Below, piece by piece: positions 16,632-24,039 of a stretch of 26,300 nt of DNA (the first letter of the stretch is position 1; each line of letters starts with the position of its first letter). Origin of the DNA: JACZUI01 sp965216725. GTDB lineage: Bacteria > Actinomycetota > Acidimicrobiia > Spongiisociales > ZC4RG35. Both the position numbers and the translations under genes were made by a program. Location of the stretch: NCBI GenBank assembly GCA_965216725.1, contig CBDCGI010000009.1, positions 1 to 26,300 on the forward strand, read 5' to 3'. The notes under the pieces were generated by a model that was not told the origin of the DNA, made no database searches, and worked only from the letters and a program-made list of their open reading frames with translations.

Positions 16632-16637
16632 TATGAT
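16632..16637 (+). promoter_or_regulatory. -10 element for leaderless HTH gene
   Basis: TATGAT, one mismatch from TATAAT, ends six bases before ATG 16644. Confidence 0.55.
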
Positions 16638-16643
16638 GGCCGG

Positions 16644-17363
16644 ATGGCGATGTCCGATCAGGCATTCCTTTGGGAGACGGAGGCTTTGAGGGCTTCTCGT
16701 CGGGACCCACAGGCCGACCCGCCCGTCGGCGACTGGGTGACGCTCCGCCAGGCCAATGACGCCACCGGGATCTCGGTGACCACGTTGCGACGCTGGGCTA
16801 GAAAGAACCAGATCCCCTCTTATCTCGAGCCTATCCGCGGCGGGGAGCTCAGGATGGTCTCTCTGGCCGCGGTCAGACGTCGAGCCGCAGGGCTCGATCG
16901 AGAGGATTCCAGACAGGCCACCCAGCCCACCCCCGTGACCGAGACGACCGTATCGAACGAGGGTGCGGACTCCCAACCGATAAGCCAGGTGTCCTCGCCG
17001 GTAGCCGATGAGAAAGACCCTGCCGGACCCGAGGTTGCACCCCCGGGCACGATGCTGGTCCCTGTCGACGCGTGGGACAAGATGCTCGTTCAGCTCGGCA
17101 ACCTCCACCAAGCGGGACAGGAGCTCGCAGAGGCGAGGGAACGGGCTGCCAAGGCAGAGACCGAAGTGCGGTTTCTCCGTGAGCGACTTGCCGACCTCCG
17201 TTCTCACGGAGTGACCCCTGACCGGTTCAAGCCGGAGATACCAGAATCGGAGATCGGCCGAGATCCCGAACGAGGATCACACCAGAGTGAGGAGCCGGAT
17301 CAGAAGAGCCCCAGCTTGACCTGGCTCATGTGGCGGGCCTGGTGGGCCCGGCCCAAGGAATAG
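16644..17363 (+). CDS. MerR/excisionase-like HTH protein, candidate BMC regulator
   Basis: A 239-residue protein, divergent from the BMC operon. Residues about 31-83 form a MerR/excisionase-type helix-turn-helix (VTLRQANDATGISVTTLRRWARKN) with a short wing. A Pro/Thr/Ser-rich linker of about 60 residues follows, then a coiled coil at about 145-190 (LHQAGQELAEARERAAKAE), and a Trp-rich end SLTWLMWRAWWARPKE. The layout suggests a dimeric DNA-binding protein; no ligand domain is visible. Position suggests control of the BMC genes, but similar HTH proteins occur elsewhere in these genomes, so the role is inferred. ATG 16650 is an alternative start. Confidence 0.72.
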   Translation: MAMSDQAFLWETEALRASRRDPQADPPVGDWVTLRQANDATGISVTTLRRWARKNQIPSYLEPIRGGELRMVSLAAVRRRAAGLDREDSRQATQPTPVTETTVSNEGADSQPISQVSSPVADEKDPAGPEVAPPGTMLVPVDAWDKMLVQLGNLHQAGQELAEARERAAKAETEVRFLRERLADLRSHGVTPDRFKPEIPESEIGRDPERGSHQSEEPDQKSPSLTWLMWRAWWARPKE

Positions 17364-17395
17364 CGGCTCCAAGTCCCGGGAAATGCGACTGGCTT

Positions 17396-18349
17396 TCAGA
17401 TCCGCCCAATCCGCTCGACCAGCAGGTCGAAGAACCCGTCGGCATTGACGTTCGCCATGACAGTGGCGTTGGCCGCCTGATCCGTCACTCCCCACCAGTC
17501 GACGACTGTCATGCCTTGGGTTGGCCCCGAGTCGGTGATGACGTCGACATGAACCAGCTTTCCTTCGAAGAGCGACGGGTCGAGCAGATAGGCAATGACG
17601 GTTGGATCGTGGAGCGGACCGCCGGGGAGCTCGTACTTGTCCATGTCCCACCGATCGTAGAAGTCGAGCCAGCCGGCCACTGCTAAGCCCGCTGCCGAAC
17701 CCAGTGCAGCGAAACGCTCGCGCCGTTCCGGCGTGGTCAGCGCCTTGTGGGTGACGTCGAGGGGCATGACGACAATCGGGACGCCGGAAGTGAACACGAG
17801 TTGAGCGGCATGGGGATCGACAAAGATGTTGAACTCCGCAGCCGGTGTGGTGTTGCCACCTTCGAAAAACCCACCTCCCATGATCACGATCTCGTCGATC
17901 CCCTCCACGATCCGAGGCTCGCGCACCAGGGCGAGCCCGACGTTGGTCAAAGGACCGAGGGTGCAAAGGCTGACCTTCCTGTCGGCTGCCATGAGCAACT
18001 CCACCAACCGATCAACCGCATGTCCCTCACCCGGAGAAATGCTCGGTTGGGGAAGGTCCGCCCCGTCCAGCCCAGTGGGGCCGTGAACGTACTCCGCAGT
18101 CACCAAGTCTTTGAACATCGGACGCACCGCACCGGCATAAACGGGGACATCGGTCCGATTCGCCAGTTCGACAAGCGCCAAGGCATTCTTGACCGTGAGC
18201 TCGAGGGGAACATTGCCGGCCACGGCCGTTATGGCCAGCACGTCGAGCTCGTCCGGCGAGGCCAACGCCGCCAGGACCGCAACTGCGTCGTCCTGACCAG
18301 GATCGGTGTCGATGATGATGGGGCGAGAGATTCGTTGAGCGTAACTCAA
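17396..18349 (-). CDS. Nucleoside hydrolase (IunH/RihA family)
   Basis: Cleaves the N-glycosidic bond of nucleosides to free base and ribose, Ca2+-dependent. The 317-residue protein has the family signature DTDPGQDDA (Asp14, 16, 20, 21), the TAVAGNVPL strand, and the active-site segment TTPAAEFNIFVDPHAA, plus the late metal ligand in GGPLHDPTVI. There is no encapsulation-type N-terminal extension, so it should act in the cytosol. The TTG start at 18349 overlaps the rbsK stop as TTGA, giving tight coupling with ribokinase. Preference for purine, pyrimidine or deoxynucleosides cannot be read from sequence. Confidence 0.94.
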   Translation of the reverse strand: MSYAQRISRPIIIDTDPGQDDAVAVLAALASPDELDVLAITAVAGNVPLELTVKNALALVELANRTDVPVYAGAVRPMFKDLVTAEYVHGPTGLDGADLPQPSISPGEGHAVDRLVELLMAADRKVSLCTLGPLTNVGLALVREPRIVEGIDEIVIMGGGFFEGGNTTPAAEFNIFVDPHAAQLVFTSGVPIVVMPLDVTHKALTTPERRERFAALGSAAGLAVAGWLDFYDRWDMDKYELPGGPLHDPTVIAYLLDPSLFEGKLVHVDVITDSGPTQGMTVVDWWGVTDQAANATVMANVNADGFFDLLVERIGRI

Positions 18350-19251
18350 CCCCTAAAGAGCGATCCCACTTCGGCACGAGTAGGCATCGAAGCCCCCGCT
18401 CCTCGCCTCGTGGCTGCGCTCGCCCCTGCCGCCGTAGCCCATCTCGTGGCTTCGACCAGGTCGCGGCCCTCGCCCAGTGCAACGGCTAGAGCTGCGCAGA
18501 ATGCGTCGCCGCACCCGGTGGTATCCACGACCTCGACATCTGGCGGTGCCACCAACTCGTGGTTGCCTGAATCGACCACCAGCGCACCGTGCGCGCCGAG
18601 AGTCACCACCATTCTCTCCACATCTTCGAAACGGCTGACCAGGGTCAGCACTTGCTCGACTTCGCCCGGTTCCGACGCCGCGGCAAGGAGGGCAAGCTCC
18701 GATCGATTGGGAACAACCAAATCCGCTTCTTTCAGAATCGGGCGGGCTTCCAAAAGGGCCGGCGCGGGGTTGAGCACCACCATCCCCGCCGCTGATCTCA
18801 CCACGTGAGCGACCGTGGCAAGCGGGATTTCCAGTTGCAGGAGACAGATGTCGGCCGATCTCCAGATGTCGGCCGCCTCGTCGACCACCTCTGGTGTGAG
18901 CGCGGTATTCGCTCCAGGGCTGACCACGATCGCATTCTCTCCTGCCCCATCGAGTGTGATCAGGGCCACTCCCGTGGAGAGGCCGGGGGCAATCCCAACC
19001 GCGGCCGTGTTGACGCCTTCTTCTTTTAGAGTTTCCAGGAGTGCTTCTCCCGCCGCGTCGTCACCTACTCTCCCCACCATCGACACTCTGGCGCCCAGCC
19101 GTGCTGCTGCTATTGCCTGATTCGCACCCTTGCCGCCGGGGCCCGAGAAGTGTCCGCTACCGATGACAGTCTCTCCCGGACGGGGAATGCTTTGGGCCGA
19201 AACAGTCAGATCGCGGTTGATGGAGCCAATGACTGCGATCCGGGGTCCCAT
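18346..19251 (-). CDS. rbsK: Ribokinase (PfkB family)
   Basis: Phosphorylates ribose, and in some members deoxyribose, at the 5 position using ATP. The 301-residue protein shows IAVIGSINRDLTV, the sugar-binding GPGGKGANQA, NPAPA, the PNRSELALL block and the catalytic DTTGCGDAFCAAL near the C-terminus. ATG 19251 is 14 bases after the stop of the lipoprotein gene and the gene is coupled to the nucleoside hydrolase. With the hydrolase it would turn nucleosides into the pentose-5-phosphate used by the BMC enzymes across the HTH gene. PfkB enzymes vary in substrate, but RbsK fits motif and context. Confidence 0.92.
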   Translation of the reverse strand: MGPRIAVIGSINRDLTVSAQSIPRPGETVIGSGHFSGPGGKGANQAIAAARLGARVSMVGRVGDDAAGEALLETLKEEGVNTAAVGIAPGLSTGVALITLDGAGENAIVVSPGANTALTPEVVDEAADIWRSADICLLQLEIPLATVAHVVRSAAGMVVLNPAPALLEARPILKEADLVVPNRSELALLAAASEPGEVEQVLTLVSRFEDVERMVVTLGAHGALVVDSGNHELVAPPDVEVVDTTGCGDAFCAALAVALGEGRDLVEATRWATAAGASAATRRGAGASMPTRAEVGSLFRG

Positions 19252-19265
19252 CCGACCAGCGTAGA

Positions 19266-20348
19266 TCAGGCTGGGCCGCCACCTTCGAGGAGCGAGTAGG
19301 TCAGCGTTTGTGACATCTCCATGTCGACCAGGGCCGTGGTGGGCCCATCGTCCTCGTCGCCGGGCAAGCTGATATCCCAACCGATGACGCCTCGGCCGGC
19401 GACCTCGGACCACGCCACCAAGCCGTCACCCGGATGGATCCATGTCACCGAGACTGCTTCGGTGGCCCCGACTTGGATGACAAATCGGAGGTCGTCTTCT
19501 GATCCTTCCTCCCCGGACTCGGCACCTCCGATAGCGCCGAACAGCCCGCCGAGGAAATCACCAAAGTCGATCTCGATCGGCGACGTCGCAGTGGTGGTCT
19601 CGACCACCAGAGCGTCACTACCGCCGACCGATTCGGTCCCGGTCACCTCCGATCGCGTCACCACCGTCGTGGGCTCGTCCCCTGTTCCCGCCAACTCGGA
19701 CTCGGCCGTCCATCGATCGCCAACCCCAACAGCCTCGTCGGGGAGGGCTGGCCCGAGGAATCGGGCCGGATTGATTGCCGGCAAGAACGAGCTGAGGTCA
19801 CCACCGCCGAAGAGGGGGTTGTCCAGCAAGCCATCGCCCTCACTCTGGCCGGCGATGATGTTCCCCTTCTCGTCGACCACGAATGACGAATCCAGAGGCG
19901 CGACGGTCCCCAGGCCCGGAATCTCCCCCATGTCGTCCACTGACTCACCATCGACCGTACCGCTCACATCGAGTGACGCGAACTCGCCGGTGACCGTTAT
20001 CAGGTAGGTCCCCGGGTCCGGTCCGCTCTCGACAATCTGCGTCATCGTCCCGGTGCCCCTGATCATGATGTCGGCGCTGCCCGGGAGGCCATTTGGCTCG
20101 GAAGCGCCCTCGCCGTCGGGAGCTATCACCATGTGCTGGTCGAGCGATACCTCGTACGAGAACACAGCACCAGGCTCGAATTTGTACCGCGCCAGAGCGC
20201 CGCCGACGTTATCCCATGTGCTCGGCGTCGCCAGGCTCGAGGTCGATGGCCCAGCCGTAGAACTCGATCCCCCTGAGCTCTCACCGGCGGTGCAGGCCGA
20301 GATAACCAGGGCGATCGCCAGGATCTGGCCAAAGTGGCGCCTTGACAT
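19266..20348 (-). CDS. Lipoprotein of unknown function
   Basis: A 360-residue secreted lipoprotein with an N-terminal Arg pair, hydrophobic stretch and lipobox LVISAC, then a Ser/Thr/Gly-rich linker. The body is beta-rich, very acidic and Gly-rich, with no family recognised. It contains repeated patterns such as RYKFEPGAVFSYEVSLDQHM and VGVGDRWTAESE, reminiscent of DUF6263-like extracellular lipoproteins, but this is a weak impression. It starts the transcript with ribokinase and nucleoside hydrolase, so a role in nucleoside binding is possible but has no sequence support. Confidence 0.75.
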   Translation of the reverse strand: MSRRHFGQILAIALVISACTAGESSGGSSSTAGPSTSSLATPSTWDNVGGALARYKFEPGAVFSYEVSLDQHMVIAPDGEGASEPNGLPGSADIMIRGTGTMTQIVESGPDPGTYLITVTGEFASLDVSGTVDGESVDDMGEIPGLGTVAPLDSSFVVDEKGNIIAGQSEGDGLLDNPLFGGGDLSSFLPAINPARFLGPALPDEAVGVGDRWTAESELAGTGDEPTTVVTRSEVTGTESVGGSDALVVETTTATSPIEIDFGDFLGGLFGAIGGAESGEEGSEDDLRFVIQVGATEAVSVTWIHPGDGLVAWSEVAGRGVIGWDISLPGDEDDGPTTALVDMEMSQTLTYSLLEGGGPA

Positions 20349-20354
20349 CAACTG

Positions 20355-20360
20355 AGATTA
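20355..20360 (-). promoter_or_regulatory. -10 element for leaderless lipoprotein-rbsK-nucleoside hydrolase transcript
   Basis: TAATCT on the minus strand ends six bases before ATG 20348. Confidence 0.5.
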
Positions 20361-20397
20361 TCGGTGGACGGCGACAATCAATCGAACCCACTCGCGT

Positions 20398-20403
20398 TAC
20401 CGT
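20398..20403 (+). promoter_or_regulatory. -10 element for leaderless EamA gene
   Basis: TACCGT ends seven bases before GTG 20411; this spacing favours the GTG over an earlier in-frame TTG at 20342. Confidence 0.4.
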
Positions 20404-20410
20404 CCGCGAG

Positions 20411-21319
20411 GTGAATCCATGGACGCCATTGGTTGTTGCCACCATCGGATGGGGCCTTTCGACAGCACTCACCCGCGCCATTCTCGAAGACGGCGTGAAA
20501 GCTCTGGCGCTGGTACCGGTACGGATGGTGTTTGCTCTCATCACCCTTGTCGGAGTAGTCGCGATCAGCCCTCGCTTCCAGAACTCGGGAGCCCCAGCAT
20601 GGAAACGAGGCGCGACCCTGGGGACGGTGAGCGTCATGGGGCCGATCGTGCTCAGCACCATGGCCTTCGAATTCATCCCGGTGAGCATCGGCGGTCTGCT
20701 CATCGCGCTGATCCCAATAAGCACGATCCTCGCCGCGCACTTCATCGTCGACGACGAACGCTTCAACGCTCGATCGCTGCCTGGTCTACTGATCTCACTC
20801 GTGGGCTCGGTGGTGCTGGTCGGTATCGGGGGCAACGAGGTCGAGGGCGTCACAGACTTGTGGCGAGGTGTCGGCCTCATGGTGGCCGGGGTACTCCTGG
20901 CTGGGATCGGCGGCGCACTCAGTAGGCGTTTCGCACGGGAAGTGAAGGCTGAGAGTCTGGTGCTGCCCCAATTCGCAACAGGGACCGTGCTGGCCCTGGC
21001 TCTACTCCCTCTGCTTCCCGCTCAGGGACTCACCGACTGGACAGGCGGCAATTGGGCGCTCGCGGTAGCCATCGGTGTGTTCGGGACCGCCATCCCCCAC
21101 TCGGCTTTCCTGGTGGGCGCATCGGTCAATTCGGCCACCCGTCTCGCTCTAACCGGGTATGCAGTTCCGGTGGTTGCGATCGCTCTCGCCGTCGTCTTCA
21201 TCGGCGAGGAACTCACGCTGTCAATCGTCGTCGGGGCGGTGTTGATCATCGGCGGTGTCGTATTGGTCGAATCGGCTACGCCCCATCAGCCCGAGCCGGG
21301 GATGGCCACGGCCCGGTAA
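20411..21319 (+). CDS. EamA/DMT-family transporter
   Basis: A 302-residue inner-membrane protein with about ten hydrophobic helices and the two tandem EamA repeats of the drug/metabolite transporter superfamily. The first repeat begins WTPLVVATIGWGLSTALTR and the second includes GTAIPHSAFLVGASVNSAT and the ending VFIGEELTLSIVVGAVLIIGG, a common DMT pattern. Start GTG 20411 gives MNPWTPLVV; the longer frame to 20342 lies in the promoter region shared with the divergent lipoprotein. Substrate unknown; proximity to nucleoside genes is suggestive only. Confidence 0.85.
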   Translation: MNPWTPLVVATIGWGLSTALTRAILEDGVKALALVPVRMVFALITLVGVVAISPRFQNSGAPAWKRGATLGTVSVMGPIVLSTMAFEFIPVSIGGLLIALIPISTILAAHFIVDDERFNARSLPGLLISLVGSVVLVGIGGNEVEGVTDLWRGVGLMVAGVLLAGIGGALSRRFAREVKAESLVLPQFATGTVLALALLPLLPAQGLTDWTGGNWALAVAIGVFGTAIPHSAFLVGASVNSATRLALTGYAVPVVAIALAVVFIGEELTLSIVVGAVLIIGGVVLVESATPHQPEPGMATAR

Positions 21320-21346
21320 TCGATACGGGAGCCGGACTGACGGGTC

Positions 21347-21352
21347 TAGCCT
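21347..21352 (+). promoter_or_regulatory. Possible -10 element for metG
   Basis: TAGCCT ends eight bases before ATG 21361, slightly longer spacing than the other leaderless candidates. Confidence 0.3.
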
Positions 21353-21360
21353 CACGCTCC

Positions 21361-23001
21361 ATGTCCAAGCGCATCCTCGTCGCCGTCGGCTGGCCGTACG
21401 CGTCTGGCGAGCTTCACCTCGGCCAGTTCGGCGGTGCCTACCTGCCACCGGACATTTTCGCCCGTTACCACAGGATCATTGGCAACGACGTCTTGATGGT
21501 GTCCGGCTCCGACGCTCATGGCACGCCGATCACGGTGAAGGCTGACCAGGAAGGGACCAGCCCTCGACAAGTGGTCGAGAAGTACCACGAGCTCCTGATG
21601 GAAGTGTGGGCGAGGGCGGGTATCTCCTTCGACTTGTTCACATCAACGATGACGGACAACCACGCGCGAGTGACTCAAGATGTGTTCCTCAAGCTTCTCG
21701 AAGGCGGTTACCTGTACAAGCAGGTCTCACAGCAGTATTTCGACCCCGAGGCCAAGCGGTTCCTGCCCGACCGCTACGTCGAGGGAACCTGTCCCCATTG
21801 TGGGTTTGGCGACGCCCGCGGTGATCAGTGCGACAACTGCGGCCGCACCCTCGACGTGACAGACCTGATCGCCCCTCGATCCAAGCTGTCCGGTGCCACC
21901 CCGGTCGTTCGGGACACCGAGCACTACTTCTTCAAGTTGTCAGCTTTTGCGAAGCCGGTCCGAGAATGGCTGGAGACGAAAACCGACTGGCGGAAACAAG
22001 TTCGAAACTGGGCCCTAGGCATGATCGAGGAAGGCCTTCCCGACCGTGCGATCACCAGAGACATCGATTGGGGCGTCGAAGTCCCGGTGACCGACCTCGG
22101 TCCGGGCAAGCGAATATACGTCTGGTTCGACGCGGTGATCGGGTACCTCTCCGCATCGATCGAATGGGCTTCTAGAACTGAGAAGCAAGACTCGTGGAAG
22201 CTGTGGTGGGAGGAACCAGACGCCGAGTCGTACTACTTCATCGGCAAGGACAACATCCCGTTTCACACGGTGATGTGGCCGGCCATGCTCATGGGCTATG
22301 GGGGTCTCAACCTTCCAACCGACGTCCCCGCCAACCAGTACATCACTTTCGGCGGTGCGAAAGCATCAAAGTCGAAAGGCGTTGGAAGCTCTGTGCTCTG
22401 GTATCTAGACCGGCTCGAGCCAGACGCCCTGCGCTATGCGATCGCCTCTGTCCTCCCGGAGCAGAACGACACCGACATCTCCGACGAGATGATCATGAGC
22501 CGGGTCAACGAGGAGCTGGTGGCCACCTGGGGCAACCTCGTCAACCGTGTGTTGACGATGAGCAGCCGAAACTTCGACGGTCACGTTCCAGCACCGCGTG
22601 AGCTTCATGTTGTCGACCAGCACCTCCTCGACGCCATCGACGAGATGCTGGTGGTCGCCGCCGGGCACATCGAACGTGCCGAGTTGAGGGCGGCTCTACG
22701 GGCCGCAATGGACGCAGCCGGTGAGGTGAACGCATACCTCAACGACCAGGAGCCGTGGAAGGTGGTGACTGACAACCCGGCTCAGGCAGGCACCACCCTG
22801 TGGACTGCCTTGCAGGCGATCTCGGGCATAAGGGTGGCGTTGACCCCCTATCTCCCCGCCACATCGGCCGCGTTGGGAGGGATGTTGGGTCTTGGGCCAG
22901 CCGTCGACGAGTGGAAACGCCCAGAAGTGGAGGGTGGCAAGCAACTGGGAGAGATAAGACCTCTGTTCGCCAAACTGGACGACGGAGTCTTCGATTCCTG
23001 A
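21361..23001 (+). CDS. metG: Methionyl-tRNA synthetase
   Basis: Class I synthetase that charges tRNA-Met, 546 residues. The KMSKS loop appears as KASKSKG, the zinc knuckle as CPHCGFGDARGDQCDNCG, and the core contains VSGSDAHGTPITVKAD, YVWFDAVIGYLSA and FIGKDNIPFHTVMWPAML. The HIGH motif reads HLGQ (residues 19-22) because one codon is CAG rather than CAC or CAT. A C-terminal anticodon-binding domain is present but no EMAP/Trbp111-like dimer domain. ATG 21361 begins SKRILVAVGWPYASGELHLGQ and fits the family. Confidence 0.96.
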   Translation: MSKRILVAVGWPYASGELHLGQFGGAYLPPDIFARYHRIIGNDVLMVSGSDAHGTPITVKADQEGTSPRQVVEKYHELLMEVWARAGISFDLFTSTMTDNHARVTQDVFLKLLEGGYLYKQVSQQYFDPEAKRFLPDRYVEGTCPHCGFGDARGDQCDNCGRTLDVTDLIAPRSKLSGATPVVRDTEHYFFKLSAFAKPVREWLETKTDWRKQVRNWALGMIEEGLPDRAITRDIDWGVEVPVTDLGPGKRIYVWFDAVIGYLSASIEWASRTEKQDSWKLWWEEPDAESYYFIGKDNIPFHTVMWPAMLMGYGGLNLPTDVPANQYITFGGAKASKSKGVGSSVLWYLDRLEPDALRYAIASVLPEQNDTDISDEMIMSRVNEELVATWGNLVNRVLTMSSRNFDGHVPAPRELHVVDQHLLDAIDEMLVVAAGHIERAELRAALRAAMDAAGEVNAYLNDQEPWKVVTDNPAQAGTTLWTALQAISGIRVALTPYLPATSAALGGMLGLGPAVDEWKRPEVEGGKQLGEIRPLFAKLDDGVFDS

Positions 23002-23019
23002 TCTAAGGGCTTGATCAGG
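22997..23019 (+). terminator. Stem-loop overlapping the metG stop
   Basis: CCTGATC (22997-23003) and GATCAGG (23013-23019) form a perfect 7-bp stem with a 9-base loop straight across the metG stop codon. No T-tract follows, so termination would be of the intrinsic-without-tail kind at best. Confidence 0.35.
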
Positions 23020-23053
23020 GAAACCACCCAGAGAAATTGGCCCCGCTCCGGTA

Positions 23054-23059
23054 TATGTT
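23054..23059 (+). promoter_or_regulatory. -10 element for leaderless PGPGW gene
   Basis: TATGTT, inside TATATGTT, ends six bases before GTG 23066. Confidence 0.5.
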
Positions 23060-23065
23060 GATGTC

Positions 23066-23275
23066 GTGGCACGTATCGCTCGTATCGCATCAGGCATACT
23101 TCTCCTGTTGGCAGGGGTCCTGATGCTCGCTTTGCCGGGACCCGGGATTGTCACCATCGTCGCCGGGCTGGCGGTGCTGTCGAGAGACATCCCTGCCGCC
23201 GCCAGGCTCAGAGACTGGGTCAATGCGCGGTTTAGTCAATTCACCGACGACGTGGACCCTGTGTCAAAACCGTGA
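23066..23275 (+). CDS. Small PGPGW-type membrane protein
   Basis: A 69-residue membrane protein with a hydrophobic hairpin: RIASGILLLLAGVLMLALPGPGIVTIVAGLAVL, then a charged tail. The PGPG turn flanked by two hydrophobic stretches is the mark of the putative transmembrane PGPGW family, whose function is unknown. GTG start with a -10 six bases upstream. Confidence 0.75.
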   Translation: MARIARIASGILLLLAGVLMLALPGPGIVTIVAGLAVLSRDIPAAARLRDWVNARFSQFTDDVDPVSKP

Positions 23276-23586
23276 GGGCCGCCCTCTCCGCCACCTCGCA
23301 CCGTCGGCCCTGACGGGCCCCACCCCCTCCGACGCCTACGGCGCCACCTCCCCCAACGGTCGCTCCGCTCCCTGGGGGAGGAAATGCTCGCGCATGTCTC
23401 CCCCCAGCGAACAAAGTGGGCGCATGTCTCCCCCCAGCGAACGAAGTGAGCGTTGGGGGGAGTACCGGCGAAGCCGGGGAGGGGGGCCGGCCGTAGGCCG
23501 GAATGGGGGGAGTACCGGCCTCGGGGTTTGGGGTGACCCCAAGGTCATGTCCGGGGAGGGGGGCCGGCCACAGGTCGGCCCGAGGA
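23276..23586. repeat. Gene-free GC-rich patch of tandem and inverted repeats
   Basis: No coding signal is seen here. The patch contains a hairpin CCTCCCCCA/TGGGGGAGG (23347-23355, 23373-23381); two tandem 30-base units (23391-23420 and 23421-23450, two differences); a long hairpin CTCCCCCCAGCG against GCGTTGGGGGGAG (23428-23462); GGGGGGAGTACCGGC twice (23455-23469, 23505-23519); CCGGGGAGGGGGGCCGGCC twice (23474-23492, 23551-23569); and the palindrome TTGGGGTGACCCCAA (23528-23542). It fills the space between the convergent PGPGW and sodN genes, so it may act as a two-way terminator or be a REP/BIME-like dispersed repeat. Confidence 0.8.
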
Positions 23587-23991
23587 CTAAACCGGGTAGA
23601 CCCCCATCCCCTTCGCCTTCTCCGTCTGCCAGAAGATCGCCGCCACCTCGTCGATCAGATCGATGAGCTTCTGGCCGTCTGCCGGATCCATCGATTTCTT
23701 GGCGTCCCCCGCTTGGTGGATGGCACGCCAGAACAGATCGTCCAACTCTGGGAATTGCTGACGATGCTCTGCGGTGAAGAAGTCGGCCCACAACACCATG
23801 AGGTGGTGCTTGACGTCTTCTGCTCTCTCCTCTTTGAGAGCGATGGCACGAGTCCTGAACACTTCGTCGTCTGATTCGTGGTATTTCTGCGCGATCTTCA
23901 GAACCGACAACGCCTCGATCTTCGCCTGGGCCGGGTCGTAGACCCCGCAAAAGAGGTCGCAATGGGCGTGGGCAATGGTGACCTGTCTCAT
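23587..23991 (-). CDS. sodN: Nickel superoxide dismutase
   Basis: Dismutates superoxide using nickel bound by the mature N-terminus. The 134-residue precursor has a 9-residue pro-peptide MRQVTIAHA, after which cleavage would expose the Ni-hook HCDLFCGVYDPAQA with His1, Cys2 and Cys6. The rest (KIAQKYHESDD, HHLMVLWADFF) is a four-helix bundle as in Streptomyces SodN. The hook normally reads HCxxPCG; here the proline is Phe. TAGGAG precedes ATG 23991. Divergently beside it lies an S26-type protease, the usual pro-peptide processing partner. Confidence 0.95.
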   Translation of the reverse strand: MRQVTIAHAHCDLFCGVYDPAQAKIEALSVLKIAQKYHESDDEVFRTRAIALKEERAEDVKHHLMVLWADFFTAEHRQQFPELDDLFWRAIHQAGDAKKSMDPADGQKLIDLIDEVAAIFWQTEKAKGMGVYPV

Positions 23992-24039
23992 GTGTGACTC
24001 CTATGACTCGTGAGAGCCTGACCATACTCCGGGCCCGAG

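Noticed and set aside
17747..18808. A 353-codon plus-strand frame across the nucleoside hydrolase and ribokinase
   Set aside because: Antisense of two well-conserved enzymes; low-complexity, no homology seen.
20342..20347. TTGACA as a perfect -35 for the EamA gene
   Set aside because: No acceptable -10 lies 16-18 bases downstream, and a -10 at leaderless spacing (TACCGT) fits the GTG start better; it also lies in the lipoprotein coding end.
23391..23450. CRISPR-like direct repeats
   Set aside because: The two 30-base units are directly tandem with no spacers, and no cas genes are near.
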